Shown here: positions 24,286-25,826 of the stretch, one piece after another
Numbering within the stretch: position 1 is the first letter of the stretch
How the letters are laid out: each line of letters starts with the position of its first letter
IMG/VR virus record: IMGVR_UViG_3300045120_000115
Span: 1-25,826 of that record
Source: a virus
Direction: 5' to 3' (one strand)
Length of the DNA stretch: 25,826 nt
Made by a program: the position numbers and the translations under genes
Notes under the pieces: generated by a model
What the model was told of the DNA's origin: nothing
What the model saw: only the letters and a program-made list of their open reading frames with translations
The model's database searches: none

Positions 24286-24928
24286 GCAGCAGGCCAGAGC
24301 CCATGAGTATCAGCGTGCTCGGCTCTGGATTCTCCGTCACCTCAGGCCCATTTCCCCACACTACATTGCTGAGCACCGGGGCAGGAAGGACAGGATTGAT
24401 ACCCTCGGACGAGAAGAATTGCGTCTCACGAGCAAACAGATTCCACAGATGATGCCCAGGTTGGGCGCGATCCCAGTCCGAGAACATCCCAATAGCAATC
24501 GCGCATGGCTCCAAGCATACTTGGTTATAAGGCCATACCAGCATAGAAATCTCACCATAGGTACTATAATCCGGGTCGTCATTCTCTGTCAGAGTGACAT
24601 GGAAGGTCAGGGGATCTTCGGGGCTTGGGACGAACGCTTGCCAGAAGATCCCACGCTCCGGCAGGGTAATGCCATCCGTCAGATTCCCGCGCTCTGGAGC
24701 AAAGAGCGGATCGCCGACCGGGAATCCACGATAGCCCCAGTGAAAGTCGAAGAGTGTCATGGTGTTGACTGCTGCCCCTTCTGACTCGCCCCAATCAATC
24801 CCGAATGCCACGCCTCCTTGTATGGGGCCAGCCTCATCAATAGGCCGAAGGTCCCAACTCACATCAAACGAGAGGGCATGACTGAATGAGGGGAACAGCA
24901 GCACACATACCAGGATGAGGACTACCAT
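24200..24928 (-). CDS. PEP-CTERM (exosortase) sorting protein encoded in the phage lysis operon
   Basis: A 242-residue protein read from the ATG at 24928, with AAGGAG 8 nt upstream (24937-24942). It has an N-terminal signal peptide (MVVLILVCVLLFPSFSHA), with no basic residue in the n-region. At residues 201-222 it has a PEP-CTERM tail: PEPSTLILMGSGLL, continued hydrophobic to residue 219, then Arg220. In known systems the exosortase recognises this tail at the inner membrane and the proteins go to the surface or exopolysaccharide. Here 20 residues follow the usual end. The middle, about 19-195, is a beta-rich unknown domain (LSFDVSWDLRP, TMTLFDFHWGYRG, LTFHVTLTENDDPDYSTYGEI) of the kind seen in other PEP-CTERM proteins. 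It overlaps the endolysin stop by 7 nt. A membrane-anchored lysis factor is an alternative. No exosortase gene is in the window. Confidence 0.83.
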   Translation of the reverse strand: MVVLILVCVLLFPSFSHALSFDVSWDLRPIDEAGPIQGGVAFGIDWGESEGAAVNTMTLFDFHWGYRGFPVGDPLFAPERGNLTDGITLPERGIFWQAFVPSPEDPLTFHVTLTENDDPDYSTYGEISMLVWPYNQVCLEPCAIAIGMFSDWDRAQPGHHLWNLFARETQFFSSEGINPVLPAPVLSNVVWGNGPEVTENPEPSTLILMGSGLLLIVLARSHAASYRGGTVLIPPSLPDSPQ

Positions 24929-25389
24929 TGTTCTAACTCCTTGTCGGTTGGGTAGCGATTGTTTGCCATCATGAAGGACAGGCGCTTTGCACGGATGCCC
25001 ACCTGTCCCGCCCATTTGCTTTTCATCATCTGCGTAGACGCCGTCACATAGTCACCACCTTTGATAGCTGCCAAGGTCGCAGTGAATTTCTTGAGCCCGG
25101 CAAGGCCCAGGTTAAAACACATGTCGATGAGGACGCGCTGGCGGATCTCGGACAGTCCATAGAAAAATGGCAAGAAATTTTTCAGCTCTATTTGCGCTGT
25201 CATAATGTCATGGTCAAGGAGAGAATACGCCTCATATTTTGTGAGGCCATTCGTGATGAGGTTTCTTCCAACTCCGATGGTAGGATAGCCAATCAAAATT
25301 TTCCCTGGTTTCAGTGGTTCCCCTGTCGCGTCGTCATACACGACCAGCCGCAGCCCCTCATGCAAGATGAGTTGGTCTTCGAGTGTCAT
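24922..25389 (-). CDS. Endolysin, GH24 T4-type lysozyme
   Basis: A 155-residue peptidoglycan hydrolase. I use the ATG at 25389, which is preceded by GGAGGAG and overlaps the upstream stop as ATGA. The frame reaches 25461 but the extra residues lie within the neighbouring gene. The catalytic triad of the family is visible: Glu11 (LHEGLRLVVYDD), Asp20 and Thr37 (PTIGVGRNL), with an 11-residue insertion between Asp and Thr compared with T4 lysozyme. The C-terminal lobe is typical (MCFNLGLAGLKKFTATLAAI, SKWAGQVGIRAKRLSFMM). There is no signal or SAR anchor, so a holin should be required for export. It is cotranscribed with the PEP-CTERM gene. Confidence 0.92.
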   Translation of the reverse strand: MTLEDQLILHEGLRLVVYDDATGEPLKPGKILIGYPTIGVGRNLITNGLTKYEAYSLLDHDIMTAQIELKNFLPFFYGLSEIRQRVLIDMCFNLGLAGLKKFTATLAAIKGGDYVTASTQMMKSKWAGQVGIRAKRLSFMMANNRYPTDKELEQW

Positions 25390-25826
25390 AGCTCCTCCAT
25401 TGGATGCAGAGTATCCTGGGGAACGCAGAAGGCAGGCCGCCCCTTCGCGACATCCCTCCACCAGTCTTGTCGTTTGCCTTCACGCCCTGTGATCCAGCCA
25501 CGCAGTGTGAACCTCGGGGCATCATGCGAGAGCACGAGGATAAACTGGTCATCATCTGCGTCAGTGGGGTGCAAGAGCAGGTCGCCCCAGTCGCGGCTGC
25601 TCGTCCGCACTTGCAGATGTCCAACGTCTCGTGCGCTAAAGTCTCCCATCGCCCCGTCCCAGAAATGCCCGAGCCACTTGGCCACCGCGAGTTCCCCGCA
25701 CGCACCGTCACAGTTTATCTGCCAACCCACCTCTGCGTTGTTCACGCCATAGCGTCCGGGTTTCTGCACGCCTTTGACATGGCGAGAGACCCCGACGAGA
25801 CCAGCGTAAAACAAGTTGTGGGGTGT
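25386..25826 (-). CDS. Conserved phage hypothetical protein, possibly nuclease-like, 5' truncated
   Basis: At least 146 residues remain open to the window edge. A TTG at 25814 is a possible start, but the residues before it (TPHN) also look coding, so the true start is probably outside. The core reads GVNNAEVGWQINCDGACGEL, AVAKWLGHFWDG, ARDVGHLQVRTSS, HPTDADDDQFILVLSHD, FTLRGWITGREGKRQDWW, and ends FCVPQDTLHPM. I recognise this style from recurrent phage and metagenome hypotheticals, but not a named function. A Glu in GEL, an Asp in DVG and QVR could be a degenerate PD-(D/E)XK core, as a guess only. It overlaps the endolysin by 4 nt. Confidence 0.7.
   Translation of the reverse strand, partial: TPHNLFYAGLVGVSRHVKGVQKPGRYGVNNAEVGWQINCDGACGELAVAKWLGHFWDGAMGDFSARDVGHLQVRTSSRDWGDLLLHPTDADDDQFILVLSHDAPRFTLRGWITGREGKRQDWWRDVAKGRPAFCVPQDTLHPMEEL

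Noticed and set aside
24263-24784. 173-codon plus-strand frame opposite the PEP-CTERM gene
   Set aside because: It has no ribosome-binding site of note or domain, while the minus strand has a signal peptide, a PEP-CTERM tail and operon coupling.
25192-25752. 186-codon plus-strand frame opposite the endolysin
   Set aside because: The minus-strand endolysin shows its catalytic triad; this frame is low-complexity Ser/Arg/Cys shadow.
1-25826. tRNA genes, CRISPR arrays, insertion sequences or terminal repeats
   Set aside because: No cloverleaf, regularly spaced repeats, transposase or matching window ends were seen; intergenic space is minimal and the longest gap (11398-11589) is explained by the leader and hairpin.

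Overview
The window looks like 25.8 kb of the late region of a podovirus-like tailed phage, probably from an environmental metagenome, infecting a Gram-negative bacterium. The order TerL, portal, scaffold, major capsid protein, head-tail adaptor, beta-propeller tail nozzle and large low-complexity ejection proteins is that of a short-tailed phage. I see no tail tube, sheath, tape measure, integrase, tRNA, CRISPR or insertion sequence. No replication genes lie in the window. The left-edge and right-edge genes are both cut by the window.

Layout. Positions 2-6197 hold four cell-surface or export-type proteins: a beta-helix plus kelch-like protein, then three consecutive proteins that each begin with a Sec signal peptide. 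Two of these carry bacterial Ig-like and InlB B-repeat modules. Positions 6194-8194 hold a small Cys-rich protein, a candidate small terminase and the large terminase. Positions 8206-12765 hold portal, a two-helix membrane protein, a small unknown, scaffold and major capsid protein, with a promoter/terminator-like leader between scaffold and capsid. Positions 12791-15602 hold a putative head decoration protein and six very small, mostly disordered proteins. Positions 15630-24285 hold the adaptor, the nozzle and five tail or ejection proteins, among them an 11-residue repeat and a perfect 24-bp palindrome.

From 25826 back to 24200, on the minus strand, runs a tightly overlapping three-gene operon: an unknown protein, a GH24 endolysin, and a protein with an N-terminal signal peptide and a textbook PEP-CTERM sorting tail. 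Its 3' end overlaps that of the plus-strand late operon by 86 bp.

The most notable observation is the PEP-CTERM (exosortase) protein translated from the same mRNA as the endolysin. Together with the signal-peptide proteins on the left, it suggests a phage that sends several of its own products into or through the envelope of an exosortase-bearing host. The domain assignments come from reading the protein sequences. No homology search was run.
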